Source: CAJQLB01 sp041392065 (GTDB lineage Bacteria > Bacteroidota > Bacteroidia > Flavobacteriales > Flavobacteriaceae). From it: 64,000 nt of DNA. Made by a program: the position numbers and the translations under genes. This document shows, piece by piece, positions 51,800-60,140 of the stretch. How positions within the stretch are numbered: the stretch's first letter is position 1; the number at the start of each line of letters is the position of its first letter. The notes under the pieces are model-generated. The model was not told where the DNA came from. It did no database searches and was given only the letters and a program-made list of their open reading frames with translations. Location: assembly GCA_041392065.1 (NCBI GenBank), contig JAWKMU010000002.1:625130-689129 (forward strand), read 5' to 3'.

Positions 51800-53074
51800 T
51801 TACTCTAAATCATTAAAATTAATTTTTGGTTCAACACCTAATTTAGTTCTTTTTAGTGGTTTTCCTATAATTGTAAAATCATTTGTAAAACCACAGTTTT
51901 TAAGGTAAAAACCATGATTCGCAGATCCACCTGAATAATCTAATCGAGCATCTTTTCTTGCTGTAGCATCAGCCGAAAATTTGGCTTTTGTTATTTCGTA
52001 CCATTTGCCTTTACTATCTCTCATCCATTGATTATAAAATCCTCCACGACGAGAAACCACACCAGTATTTGGAATAAAATTCTCTAAAAATGAATAAGGT
52101 CTGCTAACAAATGTATTGGTTTGTGGTCGTCTAAAACTTGCAATAAGATCCCATTTGTTGGCTTCAGGATCAAAAAAATACGAGGTGTAATCTGTTGTGT
52201 TATCTTTGTTAGGTTTTACCTTGGTTAGAAATCCATATCGTTTTTGGGCTTTCCAATTAAACACTTTATAACTTTGTCCACCAGAACCTTCATTACCAAA
52301 TTCGCCAGTGGTTACACCTTCGCCTTTTTTAAGGAGCTTAATTTTTTGATCTTCAGGAATGCTGTTAGGATCGTCAGTTTTAAAAGGACTCCAAATAGAA
52401 AAAAGAATGCGTCTTTCAGTTTCAGAATTTACCTGAATACCAAAGTAGCCTTCACCAAAGCCATTAGCCATAAAATAAGAACCAATAACATCTTGATTTT
52501 CGTCAATTTCAATTTCGCTGTACATCCATTCGATATCATCTGTTGGAGTCTCGAATACTAAATGAGTTGATGGACCACGTCTACCAAAGTAAAAATCGTC
52601 TTTAAGGTATTTTACTAAAGTGCTATCTTCTGATTGTTCAAAAACAATACTTTTTACTTCTGAGAAAGTATTTTGTGAGGTTGAAATGCCTTGAAAATCT
52701 ATATGTTGATAGCCTTTACTAGAACTTAGATAATCACCAATATAAATGGTGTCAAATTCAGAATTGGAGAGTTTTATTATTTCTGTTTTATCGTTAAAAC
52801 TTACCTTAATCGCAGATTTTCCCTTGGCAACGATGCCAAAAGGGATTGTAGTTTCCTTTTCAGTATAAAAAAAGGTTCTGATTATATGGTCCGGATTTTG
52901 CCAGTTTGTAATACCTTCTTGAGTAATAACTTCGGACGACTTGGGTACATCATTTACAATCCAACTATTTCCAGTTGTTTTTATCTCTGTTTGTAATGTC
53001 GTAACTTCAAAGGCTGGTTCATGTTTGCAAGTAAACATAAATAATACAATGCAAATTAGTTTTAAATGCTTCAT
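51800..53074 (-). CDS. DUF3472 lipoprotein
   Basis: The ATG at 53074 is chosen over a TTG two codons upstream. The 424 residues start with a lipoprotein signal (MKHLKLICIVLFMFTCKHEP, Cys16). An N-terminal beta-rich part (about 30-140, DUF5077-like, containing IRTFFYTEKETTIPFGIVAKGKSAIKVSF) is followed by DUF3472 (about 150-350: STHLVFETPTDDIEWMYSEIEI, then FMANGFGEGYFGIQVNSETERRILFSIWSP, and GSGGQSYKVFNWKAQKRYGFLTKV). These domains occur in surface glycan-related lipoproteins, but the function is unknown. Confidence 0.85.
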   Translation of the reverse strand: MKHLKLICIVLFMFTCKHEPAFEVTTLQTEIKTTGNSWIVNDVPKSSEVITQEGITNWQNPDHIIRTFFYTEKETTIPFGIVAKGKSAIKVSFNDKTEIIKLSNSEFDTIYIGDYLSSSKGYQHIDFQGISTSQNTFSEVKSIVFEQSEDSTLVKYLKDDFYFGRRGPSTHLVFETPTDDIEWMYSEIEIDENQDVIGSYFMANGFGEGYFGIQVNSETERRILFSIWSPFKTDDPNSIPEDQKIKLLKKGEGVTTGEFGNEGSGGQSYKVFNWKAQKRYGFLTKVKPNKDNTTDYTSYFFDPEANKWDLIASFRRPQTNTFVSRPYSFLENFIPNTGVVSRRGGFYNQWMRDSKGKWYEITKAKFSADATARKDARLDYSGGSANHGFYLKNCGFTNDFTIIGKPLKRTKLGVEPKINFNDLE

Positions 53075-53187
53075 ACTCAAATATACTGCAAATTGAGTTT
53101 TAAAACTAAGGTGAATTTAAAACATTGGTCGATTTAAATCTATAATAACTAAACTTATATTGCTAACCTATTTAATAAAAACGACAT

Positions 53188-53574
53188 TTAAACAAACCTA
53201 TTCAAATTCAAATCATTAATAGCACCATGACTTGCATGTGTAACTGTGATTCCATTTTTTATAATGAGTAATTGTGGAGATTCATGTAGTACCTGAAACT
53301 TATAACCAACTTCATTAGAAACATCTCTATAACTCAACAAATCTAGATAATACAAATCTAAATTAGCATCAACATTATAAGCTTCAATAAATCTATTCAA
53401 GACCATTCGGCTTATACCACATCGTGTTGAGTGTTTAAAAATAACTTGAGTTTTGGTTTTAGACTTATCTTCAATCTCAACTAACTGATTAATTGAGTTG
53501 AGATGTATCCAAGGTAAAACCTTTTCTTCTTTTGGTTCAAAAGAACCACCAAATAACTTATTTATGAATCCCAT
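53188..53574 (-). CDS. ytxJ: YtxJ-family bacilliredoxin-like protein
   Basis: The 128-residue thioredoxin-fold protein has a single active-site Cys52 in KHSTRCGISRMVLNRF, in the monothiol TRCGIS motif of YtxJ/BrxC. A second conserved segment is PQLLIIKNGITVTHASHGAI. YtxJ-like proteins remove bacillithiol from proteins in organisms that use that thiol, many Bacteroidota included. Length is a little above the Bacillus form (about 108). No bacillithiol synthesis genes are in the window. It is probably a single-gene unit in the cytosol. Confidence 0.9.
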   Translation of the reverse strand: MGFINKLFGGSFEPKEEKVLPWIHLNSINQLVEIEDKSKTKTQVIFKHSTRCGISRMVLNRFIEAYNVDANLDLYYLDLLSYRDVSNEVGYKFQVLHESPQLLIIKNGITVTHASHGAINDLNLNRFV

Positions 53575-53633
53575 TTATATACTAACATTTTATTAATAAT
53601 CATAAGTCGCAAGTATTTCTCAATCTTACAAAC

Positions 53634-53706
53634 TGACTAAAAGTCACGTTATTGCTAGCTTTGTCGGACATTTTGTCTTTTAAAATCTCTTGGTAAGATT
53701 ATTGAA
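53634..53706 (+). promoter_or_regulatory. clpB control region: TGTC/GACA dyads and possible sigma-54-like -24/-12 box
   Basis: Between the ytxJ start and the clpB start lie TGACT-AAA-AGTCA (53634-53646), TGTC-G-GACA (53662-53670), GACA-TTT-TGTC (53667-53677), a TAGCTTTG -7 match (53656-53663), and TTGG-N10-GA (53690-53705), which has the spacing of a sigma-54 GG-N10-GC promoter. The repeated TGTC/GACA halves look like binding sites for a stress regulator; which of the two promoter types is used cannot be decided by eye. Confidence 0.45.
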
Positions 53707-53742
53707 TATGAATAATCAAACAAAAAAATTGTCATTTAAAGC

Positions 53743-53780
53743 TGTCAGACTGAGCGCAGTCGAAGTCAGGCGAAGAATCT
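53743..53780. repeat. dispersed repeat in the clpB leader, GACTG...CAGTC type
   Basis: The segment contains GACTG-AGCG-CAGTC (53748-53761) flanked by TGTCA and GAAGTCAGGCGAAG. This palindromic type is seen scattered through many bacterial genomes in noncoding DNA. It lies in the clpB 5' region. Confidence 0.65.
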
Positions 53781-53784
53781 TAAT

Positions 53785-53818
53785 AAGATTGCCACGTCGC
53801 AAGCTCATCGCAATGACA
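53785..53818. repeat. dispersed repeat in the clpB leader, AAGATTGCC...CGCAATGACA type
   Basis: AAGATTGCCACG-TCGCAAGC-TCATCGCAATGACA is a second scattered-repeat type (the GATTGCC end and GCAATGACA end are its hallmarks), ending 20 bases before the clpB ATG at 53839. Confidence 0.65.
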
Positions 53819-53838
53819 ACAGAAAAAACAATAACATT

Positions 53839-56442
53839 ATGAACTTTAACAATTATACAATAAAATCACAAGAAGCCATACAACAAGCACAACAAATTGC
53901 GCAAGGTTATGGTCATCAGCAAATTGAAAACGAGCACCTTTTCAAAGCCATTTTTGAAGTGGATGAAAACGTACTTCCTTTTTTATTAAAAAAACTAAAC
54001 ATCAATATTCCACTACTACAGCAAGCCTTGGATAAGCAATTAGAAAGCTTCTCAAAAGTATCAGGAGGAGACCTTATGCTGTCACGAGATGTAGGAAAGA
54101 CCTTAAATGAAGCCTCTATTGTTGCAAAAAAAATGAAAGACGAGTATGTCTCAATAGAGCATCTTATTTTGGCTATTTTCAAATCGAATAGCAAAATTGC
54201 TCAAATGCTAAAAGATCAAGGAGCAACTGAAAAATTACTCTTGGCAAGTATAGAAGAACTTAGAAAAGGTGATCGTGTAACATCTCAAAGTCAAGAAGAT
54301 ACATATAATTCTCTAAGTAAGTACGCAAAAAACCTCAACCAGTTGGCTAAAGATGGAAAATTAGATCCTGTCATTGGTCGTGATGAAGAAATACGTAGAA
54401 TTCTTCAAATCTTATCTAGACGCACCAAAAACAACCCAATTTTAGTTGGTGAACCAGGAACAGGTAAAACTGCTATTGCTGAAGGTTTAGCACACAGAAT
54501 TGTTGATGGAGACATTCCTGAAAACTTAAAGGAGAAGCAAATTTTTGCTCTAGATATGGGAGCTTTAATTGCTGGAGCCAAATATAAAGGCGAGTTTGAA
54601 GAGCGATTAAAAGCAGTAATTAAAGAAGTTACTGAAAGTGATGGCGACATTGTACTATTCATTGATGAGATTCACACGCTTGTTGGAGCTGGTGGTGGAC
54701 AAGGCGCAATGGATGCTGCTAATATTCTGAAACCAGCTTTAGCTCGTGGCGAATTACGTGCTATTGGTGCAACAACTTTAGACGAGTACCAAAAATATTT
54801 TGAAAAAGACAAGGCTTTAGAAAGACGTTTTCAAAAAGTAATGGTTGATGAACCAGATACCGAAAGCGCTATTTCCATACTTCGTGGTATTAAAGAAAAG
54901 TATGAAACACATCACAAAGTTCGTATTAAAGACGAAGCCATTATTGGTGCAGTAGAGTTATCTGAACGTTATATCACTAACCGTTTTCTTCCAGATAAGG
55001 CTATTGACTTAATGGATGAGGCTGCTTCTAAATTGCGCATGGAAATCAATTCAAAACCAGAAGAATTGGATGTTTTAGATAGAAAAATCATGCAACTGGA
55101 AATAGAGATAGAAGCTATAAAAAGAGAAAAAGATGAAGCAAAGCTTAAAAATCTTAGTTCTGATTTGGCAAACCTAAAAGAAGAGCGCAACGAAATCTAT
55201 ACGAAGTGGAAAAGTGAAAAAGAAGTTGTTGATAATATTCAAACCACTAAAGCAAACATCGAAGATTTTAAGCTTGAAGCCGAAAAAGCAGAACGAGAAG
55301 GTGATTATGGTAAGGTTGCAGAAATTCGTTACGGAAAAATTAAAGAAGCTCAAAAACAACTAGAAACTTACCAAAAACAATTACAGGAACAACAAGAAAC
55401 AGCTTTAATTAAAGAAGAGGTTACTTATGATGATATTGCAGAAGTTGTGGCAAAATGGACAGGAATTCCAGTTACAAAAATGCTACAAAGCGAACGCGAA
55501 AAACTCTTGAAACTTGAAGATGAGTTGCACAAAAGAGTTGTTGGACAAGAAGAAGCCATAGCAGCAGTAAGTGACGCTGTGAGACGCAGTAGAGCTGGTT
55601 TACAAAACCCTCAAAAACCAATAGGAACTTTCCTATTCCTTGGTACAACAGGAGTTGGTAAAACAGAATTAGCTAAAGCATTAGCTGAGTATCTATTTGA
55701 TGACGAAAACGCAATGACCAGAATAGACATGAGTGAATACCAAGAACGTCATGCAGTTAGCAGATTAGTTGGTGCACCTCCTGGATATGTTGGTTATGAT
55801 GAAGGTGGTCAACTTACTGAAGCTGTACGTAGAAAACCATATTCTGTAGTTTTGCTTGACGAAATTGAAAAAGCTCATCCTGATACCTTCAATATTTTGC
55901 TTCAAGTATTAGACGAAGGTCGTTTAACAGATAATAAAGGTCGTGTAGCTGATTTTAAAAACACCATTATCATCATGACCTCAAACATGGGAAGTCAAAT
56001 TATACAAGAGCATTTTGAAGCTACAAAAGATATTGAATCTGCAATGGAAGCAGCAAAAATTGATGTCCTCGCACTTTTAAAACAAAGTGTAAGACCAGAA
56101 TTTTTAAACCGAATTGACGATACCATTATGTTTACACCTTTAACTAAGGAAAACATCAAATCAATAGTTGGTTTACAATTAAAATCGGTTTCAAAAATGA
56201 TAGCACAGCAAGGCATCACATTTGATGCAACTCAAGAAGCTATTGAGTATTTAGCTCAAAAAGGTTACAATCCTGAATATGGAGCGCGTCCTGTAAAACG
56301 AGTGATTCAGAAAGAAGTATTAAATGCACTTAGTAAAGAAATATTAGCTGGAAAAGTATCAACAGACAGTATTATTTTACTGGATGCTTTTGATGATGAA
56401 CTCGTTTTTAGAAATCAAGCCGATCTTGTAGAAGAATTGTAA
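53839..56442 (+). CDS. clpB: ATP-dependent disaggregase ClpB
   Basis: This cytosolic AAA+ ring chaperone pulls apart protein aggregates with DnaK. The 867 residues include an N-terminal double Clp repeat (about 3-145), AAA-1 with GEPGTGKTAIAEGLAHRI (Walker A near 205), LFIDEIHTLVGAGGGQGAMDAANILKP and ERRFQKVMVDEP, the coiled-coil middle domain (about 410-530, with the long Glu/Lys helix typical of ClpB), AAA-2 with GTTGVGKTELAKALAEYLFDDE and VVLLDEIEKAHPDTFNILLQVLDEGRLTDNKGR, and the C-terminal D2 domain. All ATPase motifs look intact. It is preceded by a repeat-rich control region. Confidence 0.97.
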   Translation: MNFNNYTIKSQEAIQQAQQIAQGYGHQQIENEHLFKAIFEVDENVLPFLLKKLNINIPLLQQALDKQLESFSKVSGGDLMLSRDVGKTLNEASIVAKKMKDEYVSIEHLILAIFKSNSKIAQMLKDQGATEKLLLASIEELRKGDRVTSQSQEDTYNSLSKYAKNLNQLAKDGKLDPVIGRDEEIRRILQILSRRTKNNPILVGEPGTGKTAIAEGLAHRIVDGDIPENLKEKQIFALDMGALIAGAKYKGEFEERLKAVIKEVTESDGDIVLFIDEIHTLVGAGGGQGAMDAANILKPALARGELRAIGATTLDEYQKYFEKDKALERRFQKVMVDEPDTESAISILRGIKEKYETHHKVRIKDEAIIGAVELSERYITNRFLPDKAIDLMDEAASKLRMEINSKPEELDVLDRKIMQLEIEIEAIKREKDEAKLKNLSSDLANLKEERNEIYTKWKSEKEVVDNIQTTKANIEDFKLEAEKAEREGDYGKVAEIRYGKIKEAQKQLETYQKQLQEQQETALIKEEVTYDDIAEVVAKWTGIPVTKMLQSEREKLLKLEDELHKRVVGQEEAIAAVSDAVRRSRAGLQNPQKPIGTFLFLGTTGVGKTELAKALAEYLFDDENAMTRIDMSEYQERHAVSRLVGAPPGYVGYDEGGQLTEAVRRKPYSVVLLDEIEKAHPDTFNILLQVLDEGRLTDNKGRVADFKNTIIIMTSNMGSQIIQEHFEATKDIESAMEAAKIDVLALLKQSVRPEFLNRIDDTIMFTPLTKENIKSIVGLQLKSVSKMIAQQGITFDATQEAIEYLAQKGYNPEYGARPVKRVIQKEVLNALSKEILAGKVSTDSIILLDAFDDELVFRNQADLVEEL

Positions 56443-56484
56443 CAAATCATTTTTTTAAGAGTCTTATAGTTGGTTGGTTAGTTG

Positions 56485-56527
56485 AAAAGCGACACAAGTT
56501 TCAAATTTTGAAATACGTGTTGCTTTT
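56485..56527 (+). terminator. terminator-like hairpin after clpB
   Basis: AAAAGC-G-ACAC (56485-56495) pairs with GTGT-T-GCTTTT (56517-56527) including a G-U pair, and the inner TTTCAA/TTGAAA segments extend the stem. The T4 end is short. It lies about 40 bases after the clpB stop. Confidence 0.55.
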
Positions 56528-56551
56528 CCGTTTATAAAAACCTCTTTATAA

Positions 56552-56584
56552 TTGCAGATGATAATTATCATTGTATTAAATTTA
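56552..56584 (+). promoter_or_regulatory. deoC promoter with overlapping palindromic operator
   Basis: TTG (56552-56554) and TAAATTTA (56577-56584) lie 22 bases apart, and a perfect 14-base palindrome ATGATAATTATCAT (56558-56571) fills the gap between the boxes, where a repressor would block polymerase. The ATG is at 56675. Confidence 0.45.
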
Positions 56585-56674
56585 CGAACAAGCTACTTTC
56601 ACACTTATGAAATGCCTACTAAAATCACTTTATAGACACTAAACATCTAACCAGAAAACCGTAAATAATTACAG

Positions 56675-57340
56675 ATGAAATTAAATAGATACATAGATCA
56701 CACTTTGCTAAAACCAACAGCAACCAAAGATGATATTATACAATTATGCAAAGAAGCCATACAATATGATTTCTTTTCAGTTTGTGTAAATAGCTGCTAT
56801 GTAAGTTTGGCAAAAACTGAATTAAAAAAAAGCAATGTAAAAGTGTGCAGTGTTGTTGGTTTTCCATTAGGAGCTATGAGTACGCAAGCAAAAGTTTTTG
56901 AAGCAGAGCAAGCTCTCAGAGATGGTGCAAATGAAATTGATATGGTCATTAATATTGGTATTTTTAAAAGCAAAGATTATGATGCTGTTATACATGATAT
57001 AAACGCTATAAAAAATGTTATGCCAAGTAACGTATTAAAAGTTATATTAGAAACCTCGTATTTAGACGATGAAGAAATTATAAAAGCAAGTGAATTAACC
57101 ATAAAAGCTGGAGCAGATTATATTAAAACCTCTACTGGCTTTGGTTCTGGAGGCGCTACAATACATGCTGTTAAGCTAATGAAATCTGTTGCAGACAATT
57201 GCAAAGTAAAAATAAAAGCATCAGGAGGCATTAGAGATTACAAAACTGCCATGGAATTTATAAATCTTGGTGTGGAACGCTTAGGTGTTTCATCAGGAAT
57301 TGCAATAATAAATGGAGAACAATCTGAATCTGACTACTAA
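56675..57340 (+). CDS. deoC: deoxyribose-phosphate aldolase
   Basis: This cytosolic enzyme splits 2-deoxyribose-5-phosphate into glyceraldehyde-3-phosphate and acetaldehyde in deoxynucleoside catabolism. The 221 residues show IDHTLLKPTATKDDI, VCSVVGFPLGAMST, NEIDMVINIG, VLKVILETSYL (Lys of the proton relay), and YIKTSTGFGSGGATIHAVKLM, in which the Lys of YIKTSTGF forms the Schiff base with substrate. Length is that of the short DeoC class. It precedes deoD by 11 bases; the pair forms a nucleoside breakdown operon. Confidence 0.97.
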   Translation: MKLNRYIDHTLLKPTATKDDIIQLCKEAIQYDFFSVCVNSCYVSLAKTELKKSNVKVCSVVGFPLGAMSTQAKVFEAEQALRDGANEIDMVINIGIFKSKDYDAVIHDINAIKNVMPSNVLKVILETSYLDDEEIIKASELTIKAGADYIKTSTGFGSGGATIHAVKLMKSVADNCKVKIKASGGIRDYKTAMEFINLGVERLGVSSGIAIINGEQSESDY

Positions 57341-57351
57341 AAAATAAAAAT

Positions 57352-58050
57352 ATGAGTGTACATATAGAGGCAAAAAAAGGAGACATTGCCGAAACCATTT
57401 TACTACCTGGAGACCCTTTAAGAGCCAAGTGGATTGCCGAAACTTTTTTAGAAAACCCTGTTTGTTTCAATCGAGTGAGAAATATGTTTGGCTACACAGG
57501 AACTTACAAAGGCAAAAAAGTATCAGTAATGGGAACAGGAATGGGAGTTCCAAGCATTTCTATCTATGCTCATGAGCTTATAAATGATTATGGTGTAAAA
57601 AACCTCATCAGAGTTGGTACAGCTGGTTCCTATAATGAAAATGTAAAAATAAGAGACATTGTTATTGCAATGGCTGCATCGTCAAATTCTGGACTTAATG
57701 AGTTGCGTTTTGGAGGTGCAGACTATGCTCCTACTGCAAGTTTTGAACTGTTTATAAAAGCTGTAGAAGCTGCCAAAAACAAAAACATAGCCATAAAAGC
57801 AGGAAATGTTTTTACAAGTGATGAATTTTACGCTGATGCTTTTGAAAGCTATAAAAAATGGTCAAAATTTGGTGTGCTTTGTGTAGAAATGGAAGCTGCT
57901 GGCTTGTACACTGTAGCAGCAAAGCACAATGTAAATGCGCTTGCAATTTTGACTATTTCAGATTCTTTGGTGTCAGGTGAACGTACTACAAGTAAAGAAA
58001 GAGAAACCACTTTTAAAGGCATGATAGAAATTGCTTTAGAATTGGCTTAA
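57352..58050 (+). CDS. deoD: purine-nucleoside phosphorylase (DeoD type)
   Basis: This enzyme phosphorolyses purine (deoxy)nucleosides to free base and (deoxy)ribose-1-phosphate in the cytosol. The 232 residues have the hexameric DeoD-type signatures GDPLRAKWIAETFLENPVCFNRVRNMFGYTGTYKG (phosphate site), VMGTGMGVPSISIYAHELI, IRVGTAGSYNENVKIRDIVI, and the nucleoside loop VLCVEMEAAGLYTVAA with SDSLVSGERTTSKERE (the catalytic Asp of SDS). Length is usual. With DeoC, its sugar product is channelled to glycolysis after isomerisation to the 5-phosphate by a phosphopentomutase not found here. Confidence 0.96.
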   Translation: MSVHIEAKKGDIAETILLPGDPLRAKWIAETFLENPVCFNRVRNMFGYTGTYKGKKVSVMGTGMGVPSISIYAHELINDYGVKNLIRVGTAGSYNENVKIRDIVIAMAASSNSGLNELRFGGADYAPTASFELFIKAVEAAKNKNIAIKAGNVFTSDEFYADAFESYKKWSKFGVLCVEMEAAGLYTVAAKHNVNALAILTISDSLVSGERTTSKERETTFKGMIEIALELA

Positions 58051-58129
58051 CAAACAACAAAAATTAATATTTCATTTTTATAGTTGATAAAAAATAGTTT
58101 ATTTTTAAATCTTCAAATAAAAAATCAAA

Positions 58130-58651
58130 ATGAAAAATCTACTTTCCTTATTCTTAATTGTTACCATTATATTTTCTTCTTGTGCTCAAGAAAAAGAAAC
58201 AGAAATTTCAGATGAAACTTCTACATTTTATTTTATTCGCCATGCCGAAAAAGATAGAACTAATATGGATGACAGAGACCCAAAACTAAAAGAGGAAGGT
58301 ATGTTAAGAGCCGCAAAATGGAGTTTGGTTTTGCAAAATGTAAAATTTGACGCTGTTTATTCAACCGATTATAATCGTACTAAACAGACAGCACAACCAA
58401 CTGCTGAGAAAAACAGTTTGGAATTAACCATTTATGATCCAAGAAACATTGATGGTAAAGCTTTTTTAGAGGCAAATAGAGGAAAAACAGTGCTTGTTGT
58501 TGGGCATAGTAACACAACTCCTGCTTTTGTAAATGCTGTTTTAGGAGAACAAAAGCATCAGGATATGGCTGATGATAATAATGCTAACTTATATATTGTA
58601 ACTGTATCGCCTTCAGGTGAAATGAGCGACGTGGTATTAGTTGTCGAGTAA
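58130..58651 (+). CDS. histidine phosphatase-family lipoprotein
   Basis: The 173-residue protein has a lipoprotein signal (MKNLLSLFLIVTIIFSSCAQ, Cys18) and a histidine-phosphatase fold with the RHAEKDR motif (RHG-type, phosphohistidine at the His of FIRHAEK), FDAVYSTDYNRTKQTAQPTA and VLVVGHSNTTPAFVNAVLG (the second catalytic His). It resembles SixA/phosphoglycerate mutase-like phosphatases, but as a lipoprotein would act in the periplasm on an unknown phosphoester. It converges with the DUF6503 gene with a gap of 3 bases. Confidence 0.9.
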   Translation: MKNLLSLFLIVTIIFSSCAQEKETEISDETSTFYFIRHAEKDRTNMDDRDPKLKEEGMLRAAKWSLVLQNVKFDAVYSTDYNRTKQTAQPTAEKNSLELTIYDPRNIDGKAFLEANRGKTVLVVGHSNTTPAFVNAVLGEQKHQDMADDNNANLYIVTVSPSGEMSDVVLVVE

Positions 58652-58654
58652 AAT

Positions 58655-59392
58655 TTACTTTACCTCAATATTTTCTAATTCAATTTTGGACAGCAATTTT
58701 AAGCTACCTGATTCAAAGGCTTTATCCAAACTCAACAAATCAACTGAAGTATCTTCAGTTTTGTAGTTATTATAATCTACAAAACGTAATCCATTAACTA
58801 TACGTTCATTATAAGCCTCTCTAAATCTGGTACCAATACCATCTTCTTCTGCATATGAATAAGCCAAATATTCTACTTTAAAAGTGTCTTTATTAACCCA
58901 ATACAAAAACACATCTTCATAGTCCTCTCCTCCTCCATCTTGGTTAAAAGTTACTTTTATTTTATAATATGCTTTATCTTTAATAGTCACTTCACCTAAA
59001 CTACTTTTATTAACTGCAGCATCATTAAGTCCATAAGGTAACAACGCAAAGTAATGAACAGAATTTACTGATGCTGTGTATTTAACAGCCATACTATCTG
59101 GTATTTCAGCCAATTCATCATTAATAAAACGTTTAAAACCATCATTGCTTAACACATCTTTTATGATGCCAATAGAGTCTTGAAACTGTCTTTCGTATTG
59201 AAATTTACCACCTTCTCTAAAAGAGTGATAGTGCATATCTCTAAAATCAAAATCTATTTCAGCATTTAAATATTTTTCTCCTCCAGATACTTCTATAGTT
59301 TTATTTACAATATCCTGAGTTGTGAAAGAAACTTTCTTATTACAAGATATAAAGACCAATGAAAAAGCAACTAAATATAATATTTGTCTCAT
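58655..59392 (-). CDS. DUF6503 lipoprotein
   Basis: The ATG at 59392 is preferred: it gives a lipoprotein signal MRQILYLVAFSLVFISCNKK (Cys17), while an open frame upstream of it has no signal. The 245-residue mature protein matches the DUF6503 layout (VNKTIEVSGGEKYLNAEIDFDFRDMHYHSF, then the middle NSVHYFALLPYGLNDAAVNKSSLGEVTIKDKAYYKIKVTF, and VFLYWVNKDTFKVEYLAYSY). The fold resembles LolA/LolB-like lipoprotein-binding beta-sheets, but function is unknown. Confidence 0.78.
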   Translation of the reverse strand: MRQILYLVAFSLVFISCNKKVSFTTQDIVNKTIEVSGGEKYLNAEIDFDFRDMHYHSFREGGKFQYERQFQDSIGIIKDVLSNDGFKRFINDELAEIPDSMAVKYTASVNSVHYFALLPYGLNDAAVNKSSLGEVTIKDKAYYKIKVTFNQDGGGEDYEDVFLYWVNKDTFKVEYLAYSYAEEDGIGTRFREAYNERIVNGLRFVDYNNYKTEDTSVDLLSLDKAFESGSLKLLSKIELENIEVK

Positions 59393-59552
59393 TCTAAAAT
59401 TTTGTTTTGTTGTCGAGAAATGAGCTGACAATTTACAATTTTTATAAATCTTCTTGTTAGGTTCTAAAAGAATAATAATCTTATAATCGTAATATTGCAA
59501 TATAACAATATTAAACAAACCTTACTTTAACTCTTTGTTTCTATTAATTGAT

Positions 59553-59560
59553 TAGATTTG
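59553..59560 (+). promoter_or_regulatory. -7 box for smpB
   Basis: TAGATTTG is an exact TAnnTTTG ending 4 bases before the smpB ATG. A TTG (59535-59537) is only 15 bases upstream, shorter than usual, so this is a tentative call. Confidence 0.35.
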
Positions 59561-59564
59561 CCGT

Positions 59565-60023
59565 ATGAAAAACACAGTAAACATAAAAAACAAAAGAGCC
59601 AAATTTGAGTACGACTTACTCGATACATATACTGCTGGCATTGTGTTAACTGGAACCGAAATAAAATCTATTAGAGAAAGTAGAGCTTCAATTGCCGAAA
59701 GTTTTTGTGAGTTTAATAGCCAAGGCGAACTCTTTATCATAAACATGACAATTGAAGAGTACGTTTATGGCAATTACTACAACCATAGTCCAAAAGCCGA
59801 GCGCAAACTATTACTAAACAAACGAGAATTAAAAAAACTTGAAAAAGAAGTTAGAAATGTTGGCTTAACCATTGTTCCTCTGCGTTTGTTTATTAATGAA
59901 AAAGGTTACGCTAAGCTTGATATAGCCTTGGCAAGAGGTAAAAAACTGTACGATAAACGTGAGACTATAAAAGATCGTGACAATAAGAGAAACTTAGATA
60001 GAATTAAGAAAAGTTTCAAATAA
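59565..60023 (+). CDS. smpB: SsrA-binding protein SmpB
   Basis: The 152-residue protein binds tmRNA and brings it to stalled ribosomes. It shows VNIKNKRAKFEYDLLDTYTAGIVLTGTEIKSIRES, then FIINMTIEEYVYGNYYNHSPKAERKLLLNKRE, and the basic C-terminal tail GLTIVPLRLFINEKGYAKLDIALARGKKLYDKRETIKDRD. Length and motifs are canonical. No ssrA gene is seen next to it. The following 117-base gap holds an inverted repeat AATTACAG/CTGTAATT (60077-60084 and 60110-60117) with a 25-base loop and no T-run. Confidence 0.96.
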   Translation: MKNTVNIKNKRAKFEYDLLDTYTAGIVLTGTEIKSIRESRASIAESFCEFNSQGELFIINMTIEEYVYGNYYNHSPKAERKLLLNKRELKKLEKEVRNVGLTIVPLRLFINEKGYAKLDIALARGKKLYDKRETIKDRDNKRNLDRIKKSFK

Positions 60024-60140
60024 CTTTAAGATATTTCTAACAAGCTTTTGTACGTTTAATACTTATGTTTGAAAAAAATTACAGGCAACTTTTATCATAA
60101 AAAAAGCGTCTGTAATTATATAACCATCAATCAACCATAA

